Origin: Scatophagus argus
Taxonomy: Eukaryota; Chordata; Actinopteri; Scatophagidae
Direction of reading: 5' to 3'
DNA length: 64,000 nucleotides
Assembly: GCF_020382885.2 (NCBI RefSeq)
Contig: NC_058497.1
Location: forward strand, 17,352,330 to 17,416,329
In this document: positions 1 through 10,830 of the stretch, in pieces
How positions within the stretch are numbered: the first letter of the stretch is position 1
How the letters are laid out: each line of letters starts with the position of its first letter
The notes under the pieces: generated by a model
What the model was told of the DNA's origin: nothing
What the model saw: only the letters and a program-made list of their open reading frames with translations
Database searches by the model: none
Translations under genes and position numbers: made by a program

Positions 1-1236
1 TGAATAATTGCATACTAATGCTGGGGTACTCATACAAATATATGTTTCATGTCAAACCATTGTTTTCAAATACATATATACAGTACTGGTCACACACTGA
101 TATATACATATGCAAGCATATATTTGAATATGGAATCAAGTACCCAAGCGAAAATGAAGACAAAGTACACAACTGCTGTGCAGCCAGCAATCCATCCTAC
201 GATCAGCAGAACAGAGAAGAGTTTGTGGGATGAAGCTGTTGGACCCACATCTAGAGAGACAAATATAGAAACAATAACAAAGTGTTGGGAGGGTACGTCA
301 AGAGTTATTGAATTAAACTTTTGCTGAGTCTTCTGTGTAGAATGTGGGTTTCTCACCTCTCTTGGGCACCTCTCTCTGCTCTGATCTTCTTGTTGTGATG
401 GGTGCGATGCCAGGCTCCATGCTGTGAAGAGTTGACACTGGAATTCAGCGGGGCCAGGTGGAACAAATCTGGTGGACTTGGAATGAAGTCCATCTTTAGC
501 CCTTCGTTAATCCCATCTAAACTTAGACTGTTCCCCTCTCTGCAACCCTCACAAAAATCATAATATTACTGACAGAAACGTGCATTTTTTTCCTCCCATC
601 TTTTGGAGGTGAGGCCATTCCTGTGACATTCTTTTCTCTGTGGACCTAGTCCCAGCTGTGCTAAGCCCTGGGCTCCTCTTCCTGTTTCCCCATGGATGAG
701 CTGCTGCACCTGGGGTTGGCAATGTTGTCTCTACAGGGTATACTGGGTCTCCTTCAGTTAGGTCGATATGGGTCAGTGTCAGAGCTACAGGAAAACAAAT
801 AACGCATTTTGGTGTACAGCATCTGATCAAAATTCAGTCTTATGATGGCATGGTTGTGGGGTTTTATGTGAATTATGACCTATCTTTGAACAAGGTCTTT
901 TGAGCGAGGTTATTTTGAGGAAACAAGTCACAGAGCTTTACAGGAAATGTTTGATATATGGGATGTGTCTTGCCAAGAGTTATCCAAGACTGAAACTACT
1001 CTCATATTTGTATGAAAATGAAACAACAGCCAGCTGTCAGGTAGCTTAGCTTAACATGAAGATATGAGTAAAACACTGGAAAACACCTCACCTGGCCTTA
1101 ATAACAGCCTACAAACATCTCTAAATTGTAGAAACATCAGCTGGGTTACATCAAGGGGTTATGCTAATGGAAGTTTGTTGTCTGTAAGCTGTGGCTTCCT
1201 GGAATCTCTCTAGAGACCGCTCTTTTGTGTAGATTA
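1..1236. other. No confident gene; possible exon-like stretches on the minus strand
   Basis: No gene family was recognised. On the minus strand a short open segment (about 150-270) encodes a strongly hydrophobic, membrane-segment-like stretch preceded by a plausible acceptor. A second open segment (about 345-540) ends in a good donor (GAG|GTGAGA), and a third lies near 630-800. Two reading frames of the second segment stay open, so its phase cannot be fixed. These could be 3' exons of a single-pass membrane protein or chance. Confidence 0.25.
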
Positions 1237-1248
1237 AACAAATGAGAT

Positions 1249-1597
1249 CCATCCATCCATCCATTTTCTAAACAGCTTATCCATCAGGGTCGCAGGGGGG
1301 CTGGAGCCTATCCAGGCTGACTACGGGCGAGAGGCAGGGTACACCCTGGACTGGTTGTCAGGCCATCGCAAGGCTGACACACAAAGACAGACAACCACAC
1401 ACATTCACACATAAGGGCAATGTAGAGTAGCCAATTAACCTAATGTGCATGTTTTGGGGATTGTGGGAGGAAGCCGGAGTGCCCAGAGAAAACCCACACA
1501 GGCACAGGGAGAACATGCAAACTCCACACAGAAGGGCCCAGATTCCTGGATTCGAACCTGGATCCCTTTTTCTATGAGGTGACAGTGCTAACTGCCC
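1249..1597 (+). mobile_element. Dispersed teleost retroposon with 12-bp target duplication
   Basis: This 349-bp insertion begins with ccatccatccattttctaaa, the start of a repeat very common in teleost genomes. It continues through the usual internal blocks (a gcagggggg block and the cattcacac block) and ends near 1597. It is flanked by an exact direct repeat, aacaaatgagat, at 1237-1248 and 1598-1609. That is the footprint expected of target-primed insertion of a LINE- or SINE-type element. It has no coding capacity of its own. The family name is not assigned with confidence. Confidence 0.8.
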
Positions 1598-1609
1598 AAC
1601 AAATGAGAT

Positions 1610-2980
1610 ATAATATGTTAATGAGTGAGCTGTGGAAGTGCTGGAGGCAAAATTTGTTAACTCTGGAGAGAGACAGACTGGCCCCCTGCCCCTCCTGTTT
1701 TCAGTCTTCACACTAAAATAAGCTAAGTGAGCGACAGCCTCATATTTGAACAATGTCACATATAAGTGTGGTATCAATCTTCTCATCTACCTCTCGTCAG
1801 CAAAGTGAATAAGCATATTTCCCACAACATCAAACTTTTCCTTTAAAGGTTATGGAGAGGGAAGACGGGAGGAGAGAGAGGAGGAGAGGAACAGTAATTA
1901 CTGCAGACTATTTAAGGAACCAACAAAGGCTGAAGGAGAAGAGCAGAGGAAAAAGAGATCAGGTGGTCTAGAAAGTGGAGAGCACAGGAAGAATGAGGGG
2001 AAAGGAAGAAAGAGTGTACAGAAAGGAGAGGACACTTATGCTGTAATTGGATGAACACTTATCACTGACAGGGCCTGCTCCTGAAAATGACAGCTCTCCC
2101 TTTCTCTCTCTAAACCCTTTCATCTTTAACAGGCCTCTCTAATCTATTTGTACATCTTGACAAGCACACTCACATGTCCCCATATAGCCAATCAGTATGG
2201 TTAGATTTGAGAGATATGAGGTCAAACTGATTGTATAATTACATGGAATTACACAGCCCCTGCTGTCCATGAAGAGCGTGATTGAGGTTGACTGTCAAAG
2301 ATCCAAAATTTACTCAGGTGTTTTTTTAGATCTTTCAAAATAAGTGCAACAATAAGAAAAAGGCTGTTGCTCATAACACAAGCTTTAGCGTCTCACTTTA
2401 ACATAACAATAACATTTGCATCATCTATTTTGAAGCATGCCATTCCCGGTGATCTGAACGAACCTTTCCTTCAGTAAGAAACCTATTTTCTCCAGCTGCA
2501 AAGGCACAGTCTGATTTCATTCACATGTGGCAGTGATTTCTGTAAATCAAATGCATCATCCTCCTCTTCCTTCCTTTGGTGTGGCAAGAGAGGACCCACA
2601 ACCACTGCTGCTCAAAGCACATATCCATCCATGTTACCAAATTGAGAAATGCATTTCTGTTCTGGGAAAGAAAATATAACACTTTATTTGTAAAATACGT
2701 TGTATAAATATTAGATTACTCTCTTCATTAATAAAAACTTAAAGAGCATTTTATATAAAGGTTATGAACTCTCTCCCCAGGATGCTTTGTTTTATTTTTT
2801 TTCTTTTGGCTCTTGCTGCATTCATCACTTTCATCTTGCTGTATTTACATGCTATGTCTCGCATGTTAACTAATCAGAGTTGTTTATACTTCATCCCTCA
2901 TTTCCCTCACTGTGCTTCTGTCTTCCAAATGATGTCTGCGTGCTCTGCTCCTCCGCTGCCTCAGTTGGGACGACACAGTG
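1610..2980. other. Intergenic, nothing recognised
   Basis: No coding exon or known repeat was identified. Positions about 1850-2040 are a purine-rich (GA-rich) stretch. The rest is ordinary AT-rich sequence. Confidence 0.5.
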
Positions 2981-5900
2981 TGTTCATGGAGAGGAGCCCT
3001 GCCAGCAGAGTCTGTTCCAGGTAGTGTTTATCAGGCAGGAGTTGTAGTGATCGGGGGGCTCAATGGGAGGCCACACAAACCATAATTTATTCTGGCCCTT
3101 GTATATAAATACAAATCACGTTCACATTCTTCTTATTTTTCTTAGATTTATATATTTTAACTCACACTTGCACAAATTTTGCTCTCATGCACACGCAGTC
3201 AATGTACACAGTAATAATATAAATTCATATACAATATGCTTGACTGGAAAAATTAAATGTCTGTAAGAGAAAAATGTGCATGTGTGAGAAAGAGTACAGT
3301 TGACGAGGAAGGACTATAGCATAAACAGAAGGCAGGTTATTTGTTGAGCTTTGATTGGCTGAAAGCGGGGTCACGTTCAGAGGCAGAGCATAATGCTAAT
3401 GGTGGAATGTAATCAAGGACTTTACCTTAGTACAATTTTGAGCTACTTGTACTTTTTCAAGGAGGAACGAGGGAGGAAGGAGGAACTTGTGTCAGTGAAA
3501 GTAATGGGAAAAAACAAAGAGACAAATTACATGTATGTGAGCTTCAAGCATATATGTATGTTGAAATGTGTGTGTATACATGTGAGAATTAAACATGTAT
3601 ATAAAAGAATAAAGAATATGTGAGTAATATATAAAGAGGCAGCTGCACTAAGTCTGTGTCATCATACGATGATCATCATCTATCATTATATATCTTGCTG
3701 TCTGATGTTCATCTTTCCTGCTCTAATTTTCCTTACCTGATGCTGTTTTAACAAGTGAGCTCATTGCTGGAATCAGGTTATGATCTTTGCAATGGAGGAA
3801 ATGAACAATAACCCAGATCTCCTTTGGCTATCTGGCAGCAGTAACTTGCCTTGCAATAACTTGCCTTTTGTAACTGTTTAGCAAAGTCTGCGGATCTGTG
3901 CCTACAGACGCAATTATTGTTAAGGCTCGCACTTCACCCTCCATTGTTGTGGCAAACACCCCCAAGGGTGTTCACATGCTTGTTAGTTTTGTTGTGAAGT
4001 ATTTCCAACACTCTGTGATATTACCATATGTCTTTTCTTTCAACTGCACATTGTTACACTGCTGCCACACAAGAAGAAGCTTGTGGATTCAAACCCCAAC
4101 AGGTCTAACTTCAGCCATCTGTATTCAGTTTGCACTTTCTCTCTGTGCCCAAATGGGCTTCCTCTGGCGGCTTCTGTTTTCTTCCAAATCAACCACATGA
4201 ATGTTAGTTATGAGAGAATGAGAGAGAGTTATGAGAGAAGATCCCACAATAGCCTCTGACAGAAACACTGGCCTCAAAAACTGGATCTAATTCCTGGCCG
4301 CTGAACAGTCACTGCTCACTGCTCCAGTCAAATGCAGGGTTTCTCCAAGTAAAACGCCACAATATTTCTGTTTTTCATACTCACCTTTTAAACTTTAATT
4401 TTTACATCCATTTATTTTTCTTTGGTAGTCTAATAACCACTACTATTCTTCACAGGGGAGTTACTTACCCTCTGCTCTTGTCCATAATGTTCACTTGTGC
4501 TGCACTAGTGTGAGCTGTGGCTAAGCCACTGTGCCTGATGAAGTGAACTTGACTGGGGCTCGTGTCTGCAAATGATGATTTTGACTAAACCAGGATTCAG
4601 ATCTTAACATATATCCTCAGTTGAAGTGGGGTGTGTTTCCTACCATGAAATGATTCTGAAGGTACTGTAAATCCTTATTTTGAGAGTGTCACTACATATC
4701 CCCTCTCTTTCTTTTTCACTCCCTTAATATTTTGTCTCTTTTTTTTACCATCTGCAGTTCTCTCTTGATTCTCAATATCACTGTTTTTCATTATCCAAGA
4801 TGACAATGCATAGGATTATTGAAACCGTTTAAGCATCACAGAGGCATACAGATATTAGAAGGAGTAGATGCATCCCTTTAGGTACATGATAGGCCTCTGC
4901 TTCTCATTTCTTTGACAGATTTTGTTTGAGAAAGTGGTCCATCAGATTGTAGTAGATACAAAATGGATTGCAAATGAGATCTGGTTTCTTAATCTCATAG
5001 CATTCCCTCACTGGCTGGAACCATAGGATTTCCCTGGTGGAAAGCTGATATCTATGGACTGGGAACATTTCTGGCTCACATAAATTCCATCCTGAATTTA
5101 CCTGACCTTGGGCCTTTCATGAAGGAACTCTGGGAAATATTATTTAGATGTTCTCTTAATGCAGGGACATTGTGTTTGTGCTCAGGGGTCATAGGTGAAC
5201 AAAACAGATGAAGAAAAATATGCTGGCCTGTGAACCTGGAAAAGGTCCCTTCCTGCGAGGCCAGTGTTCTGATGTCCAGCGGCTGCAGCTTCCACAAGTT
5301 AATGAAATTCTACATTCTTGCCATAAGCGTTATCATTTTCAGACATGATGAAATAACCTTGCTGACCCTTGTCTGATATACCACTACCTTCACAAAGTGC
5401 CCATTAAACCTTAACACCTTTGAAGGAATGGATTAACTTTGAAAAGAGAGGAGACCTTCCTGTCTCATATGATATCACCAACCAGTGTGTTTCAGCTCAG
5501 GGAACAATACAGTTTTACTGCTGGCCCTTTTGTGTCCTCTCACAGGTCAGTTGACTTTCATATATGTGGACAGTGTGGAGTGGACAATAGCATGTATGTT
5601 TCTTATTTTTTTTACATTGTAAGACACTATTCTAGCCTCTCTCAAAGTGTCTCTGCTGTTCAGTTGTTGTCAGTGTGTGATGAAATATTCCTGTAATATT
5701 ACCTGATCCCGTGTGCCTACGTCTTTGTCCTCCTGGTACAAGAAAAGCTGTACAGAAAGGGAGGCCTATGTCCTCCTTTGACTGTCTGCTTTCTGCTGAA
5801 GGAGATATAGGTACTTTGAGGGTTCATACTTGCTTGAACATACAAAAGAGAAAAAAAAATACCGGTAATTACTGAAGCGTAGCTTTTCTTCTTCTTCGTG

Positions 5901-7535
5901 TAAGCAACCAGTGGGACCACCCATCACTGATCCAAGTTTATTTAACTCAGAGTCTGAGTGTCAGTGAGTCACTGAGAGGAATGTTCACCAATAGTCAAAG
6001 GTTTGTTTTTTCTGACATTCAGAAAGATTATTTTAAGATCAAGGTGAAGCCCAAAATGTGGCTTGTACTCCTCACAGTTTACATGAGTAACTACTGTAAG
6101 TGTTTAAAAGTCTAATTCTTACAGATTGTGAAACAGTGGAACCTGAGAATTGCAAGGGAAATACATATAGATTTTTTTTAAATTTCATTTATTAATTGAT
6201 TTTTTAATCGAGGGATCAATGCTCTGTCATGTGTTTACCTGTTTAATTACTTTTGTATTGTGTTATTGTATTGTATATTTTTTGAGTATAAATCAAGCTC
6301 TTATTTTTGCTTTACTACACTGGTTGAATAGCAAAATGATTACTTAAATTATAAAATCCATGTTTTTCATCTTTGTGGGAGGCAAGCAAGAAAAAAAAAA
6401 ACAGAGAGAATAATAACAACCTCAGATTTATCTGAATACAGTAACAAATGTGCTTTACCTGAATACAGTAACAAATGTGCTTTGTCTCTCTGTACTGTAT
6501 TTGATGTCCTGAACAGCTCTGATCTGAATCACTACAAAGTCTGGATTCCACAGCAGGTGGATTTCCTTTCATACCGTGACACCATAGGAATCATCTCAGC
6601 TGTTGGGGCACGACTGACAGCTGCCACATTTGCTACCTTCCTTTATGAGTGACACACACCCTTGGTAAAGTGTAGCACCATCCCAGATGATGCCAAATCA
6701 CATTTTGGAGACTATTTCACTGTTGTTTCATCATGCTAAGACAGTAATGGTGTCAGGGCACTGCAGTTTCATGGTCCATTATCATATCACAATCATAATT
6801 TAAAAAAGGACCATATTCAACATTATGCTGTAAATTATCCCTTTGTCTCCTAATTTTTCTCCTCTGTTTTATGATGCCAGCCAACAACAAAGAGGTGAGT
6901 TTTCTGCTCCTGCTGTCGCTGAAGTTGTGCTTGGTCAGTTTCTTGGTTTTATATGCTGAGACATACGGTGTTTGGGATCAGGTTTGCATTGTGTATCTCC
7001 TTTCTGCCCCCACTGTGGGGGTCTTGGTGGCCTTTCACTGTATGCTGCCAGGACAGAGTCAGTCCTGCTGTCAACGTGAGGACAAGGTCACTTATAGAAA
7101 TTAATTGTATTCTTCAAGATCCTTATGATTCCTTGTGTCTTCCTCCTCATGATTTGGATTGTATAATGAGATGTCTCCTTGAGATTTTAGATGTTGTCAT
7201 CTTTTGCCCTATTTTCTGACCAAACTTTATTTTCCTATGTGCTGATGTTCAGCACAGGACATCATGTTCAGCTGTTGGCCCAAAATCACTCTTCAGTGTG
7301 CTGTGGGCTCTGTGGTGGGCTTCTCACTGGTTCTGGGCTGCAATACAATCAAACTGATCACCTTCACCATGCTAATCTTCTGTCTGGGTGGCCTTTGTGG
7401 CTGCCTATATAAACTCTCCTGGGAAATATATTGTTGCTGGGGAGATGTTTTTTGCAATACTAGCCTCAAGTTATGGCCTTCTGTGCTGTATCTTGGCCCC
7501 CAAGTGTTTTACTATTCTTCTGAGGCCTAAAAGAG
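2981..7535 (+). pseudogene. Decayed V2R-like (OlfC) class C receptor pseudogene
   Basis: Scattered pieces of a V2R-like receptor lie in the correct order. Exon 1 remnant is about 2981-3080 (VYQAGVVVIGGL, like the GDVVIGG motif). Exon 2 is about 3754-3990 (MIFAMEEMNNNPDLL, then TSPSIVVANT). An exon 3 piece is about 5056-5180 (FMKELWEILFRC). Exon 5 is about 5703-5811 ([15 protein letters not shown]), with several of its linker cysteines replaced. Exon 6 is in blocks at about 6510-6665, 6868-7100 and 7290-7535, the last ending in a [14 protein letters not shown]-like tail. Blocks are in different frames, contain stops and small insertions, and no exon 4 was found. A dispersed repeat copy sits inside at about 4060-4215. 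The gene is non-functional and older than the intact neighbours. Confidence 0.85.
4060..4215 (-). mobile_element. Fragment of the same dispersed repeat as at 1.25 kb, inverted
   Basis: The stretch from ttgtggattcaaacccc through cagtttgcactttctctctg and ggcttcctctggcgg matches the reverse complement of the 3' half of the repeat at 1249-1597, with many substitutions. It lies between the exon 2 and exon 3 relics of the pseudogene, so it probably inserted into that intron. The boundaries are approximate and no target duplication was seen. Confidence 0.6.
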
Positions 7536-10500
7536 ACACTAAAAATCTCCATGTGTTCAAATAGTGGGAAATACCAACACCTCACGGTCAACATGCAAGA
7601 TCAATAAAAAATTTAACATGAAATTGAAAAGACTTGAAAAGTATTGACTTTTGAAAGCTGAGACATAAAAACAACAACAAATACATAAAAATTCTCAAAA
7701 TTATTAATACTCATTGTTATTTGTATTCAAACATTGTCACTTTTCTTATGGGATCATATTTTCAGTGCATAATTTGATCTAAGCTATTAAATGTTGTTGG
7801 TGAAAGTGCTGTAGCAAAATATCTGCATATGTATGCCTGCATAAATAGCAATAAACATCTCATCATAATATCAGCTCATGAGTTAGTGCGGTGCCACCTT
7901 GACATCCCATCATAAACATTCACTCATTACTCAGTGGATATGTGAGTGTTTGTGTTGAACGCTGTGAAAATTGCTCACTCTCACTTATATTATTCAGTGT
8001 GAGAAACTGTGCTGCTGTCTCTCGATAGCAATCTGCCAACACATTTTTTAGCTGTCCTCCCATTTTAGAACACCCTATGGATCTTGTGCCTAATTAGATT
8101 AGCATAATGAGTCAGACATATCAAAAACATCCATCATCACTATTGCTACTTCAATTTCCGTGGATTTTTGAGACCTTCAGATCATTCACAACCCTATATA
8201 ATGTAGGCTACCGCATGGCCCTCAGTGAATGGTGCTATTATGGCAGAGACCATTAGTTTTGGCTGCAGTTTCTATGGTGCTCATCTTGTCTTTGACAGTG
8301 GCTCTCACTAACATAATAGGTGAAAGAAAGATGGAGAAAAAGCTACCTGAAAGGAACTGGTTTCAGGAAAGAAGCCAGAATTATGGATGATGAAAAGAAA
8401 ATGTAGGTCACGGTATCATTCTTTACAAGATACATGTATCATTGGCTCAAATTGTGATTATGCAAAGTCACGTGATTTTCTGTCATGCTACGTTATGCCT
8501 TCTAATGCTGTTATTAGTCACATGGCAACATGGTACAAAAGGTGGCGAAGACAACAGAAATACTGAAGCTCACAGTAAAATGGAATAGTCTTACAGCTGC
8601 AATAAATGGCTACTAATGAGTTATTGATTCAATTTTTATACTCATTTTTGGAAAGTTTATCATGTTTTAAAACAAATCTAAAGTCATTTGTATTTTGCCT
8701 GATGTTGGTAATGTAATATTTGTTCAACTGTATTTTGCATATGTTATGATTTTTTGGAGATTTATCCAGGTAAGATATATCAGGATCTACACAAGTTATA
8801 TTGTCCTGAAAAAAAGTACATGTGCCTGTTATCCAGCAGCTGACACATTTTGCTAATTTCTGCTTTTGTAATTGTGATTTCCCTGCTGAATTTGTGGTGT
8901 TAGCTGCAAACTCTTCAAAATTGGGTGTAAGGAAAAGTCTCAAATAGTATAATTGTCGAGCAGAAGCGGATTGTTAACAACCCCAACTGAAAGACATTAA
9001 CAGAATATTTTCTTAACAGCTCTAGAAACCACTTCCTCAAAACAGATGACAAAGCTGAAGCAACACTTTTGGCATTGCCAAAACAAGTCAAATGTTAGAG
9101 GCTGCACCAAACAGATTTTAACTGCAAGGCTGCTGGATTTTATTATGTTGTTTTTTTCCATCCATATATCTCTTGCCCAATCACTGCTAACACTTTCTGT
9201 CACCCCAAAATATTATATCATAATTTCACATTCATAACACAATATTTTGTGTAACCTCTCTTTTTGGTGAAGTAAACCCTTATGTGTCCTTGTGAAAGTC
9301 TTTTGTCATTAAATGAAAAGACTCAGTCAGCCTATGGCCAATAAAAAAAAAACAAAACACTGATGACAAGACTGAGTAAATAGCTGTATGTAAGCAGATG
9401 TAAGTGTATGTCCTTTATTAAATCTCTTCTGAGATTTCCTTCAGTGTTTACCTTGAACCTGTCAGCTAACCTATATCTTCACAACTGTGTTTCTAGGAAT
9501 GGATTTTTTGGGTTCTGGACTTAATCTCTACACTTACTCACTCTTTTAATGAATTTTACACAGTCATAACAATCTGTTTTACTACTATGAGCCTGTAATT
9601 TGATGGCCTATTCATTTAAAGGAATTATAGTTCTGTGTTTTCTCATTCAAATTGTTTAACCCTTGAATGGAGATGATCTTTTCTCTTTGCCTTAATTAAA
9701 TACTTCTTCCATCTAAAGGATTACTTTTTGAAATGAAACAAAAATGGAAGAAAAGGACAGAAATTCACTATCTCATGGTAATCTGTGTCAGGAGAGAAGA
9801 CAGACAAGAGTTGAAAATGGAAATTGGGTATACAATGTAAATAAAACACTGCTGTCCTTCTGATGTCTTTTCCTACTGTCTGTCTCCATGATGGACGTCA
9901 GAGACGTCACAGTCTTCTGATTTATTATTCCTCTGCCTTGGGAGGAACAACAGATCGATCAGTGGCGGATAGTCAATGTTAGTCTGAGAGCAGCTGTGGA
10001 GAGCAGGAAAAACGTCTGATGTTTTAGTTTGTTATTGTAGGGAACAGCCAGGCGTGATGTTTATATGTAAAGGCCTCTGGAGTATGAGGATTTAATTAAC
10101 CAGTGACAGCTGGGATTTCCACAGAGTGTACCTCAGAGACCCTGGGCCTCATCATTCTGTCGCAGGTCAAATCAGCATGGACACTGCTGCCAAATCCCAT
10201 TCAGATCTAGCACTGAGCTGTCCTTCAGATTGGCACAGAGAACATCCAGAGAGTGTCATGAAGCAGGAAAAATAAAATCAATTGATTCATGTGTTTTGTA
10301 AACTGTAAGTATAACCATGGTATCTTTTCTACAAGAGGTTCCTAGAAAAACATCACCTCTCTGTTGTTTTTTTTTTTTTTTTTGGATTGTTTTTGTAATT
10401 ATTTTGCTTGTTTTTATTGCTATATCACTGACCAAATGAGTTTGTAAAGTTAAAGTAGATCATTAACTACAACAAAGGTTATAATTTACTGTAATGTAGG

Positions 10501-10830
10501 AGTTGAATTTCTATACAGGAGAATGTACAAAGTCATTTGGGAAAGTTATTAGTAAGAATAATGGTGTGTGATAGCACTGTTATGTATTTCCTGGTAGCAG
10601 ATGATAAATGACAGAAGGCAGCTTTGACAGAATGCTACTACCATCTAGTGGTGAAATGTGACTGTTTATAGTCAAGGACAGGGGGGTTAAAAACATCTCT
10701 GCAACCACTTACTTACATTATTTTTCTCACAAAAATACACATTTTGATGAAATTAAGTGAATTCAACATATCTTATTAAAAAGACAGTAAAAGAAGTCAA
10801 CAAATAAAATATACGTGTAATAAAGATCTC
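7536..10830. other. Intergenic, nothing recognised
   Basis: AT-rich sequence between the pseudogene and the 3' end of the minus-strand receptor. Short open stretches occur (for example minus strand 8629-8943), but none resembles a known protein or has convincing splice context. A poly-T run lies at about 10,365-10,384. Confidence 0.5.

Noticed and set aside
1850-2040. GA-rich tract as a regulatory element
   Set aside because: Purine-rich low-complexity sequence is common in fish intergenic DNA, and nothing links it to a gene here.
3898-4200. Open frame of 100 codons in the pseudogene region as a small gene
   Set aside because: Its first part is the degraded end of receptor exon 2 (TSPSIVVANT) and its second part is a transposed repeat in reverse orientation. 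It is a composite of debris.
8629-8943. Minus-strand open frame of 104 codons
   Set aside because: It lies in AT-rich intergenic sequence, has a Lys/Asn-rich composition typical of chance frames, and no homology was recognised.
9955-9990. agtggcggatagtcaatg as the end of a hAT-type transposon
   Set aside because: The match is short and no second terminus or target duplication was found nearby.
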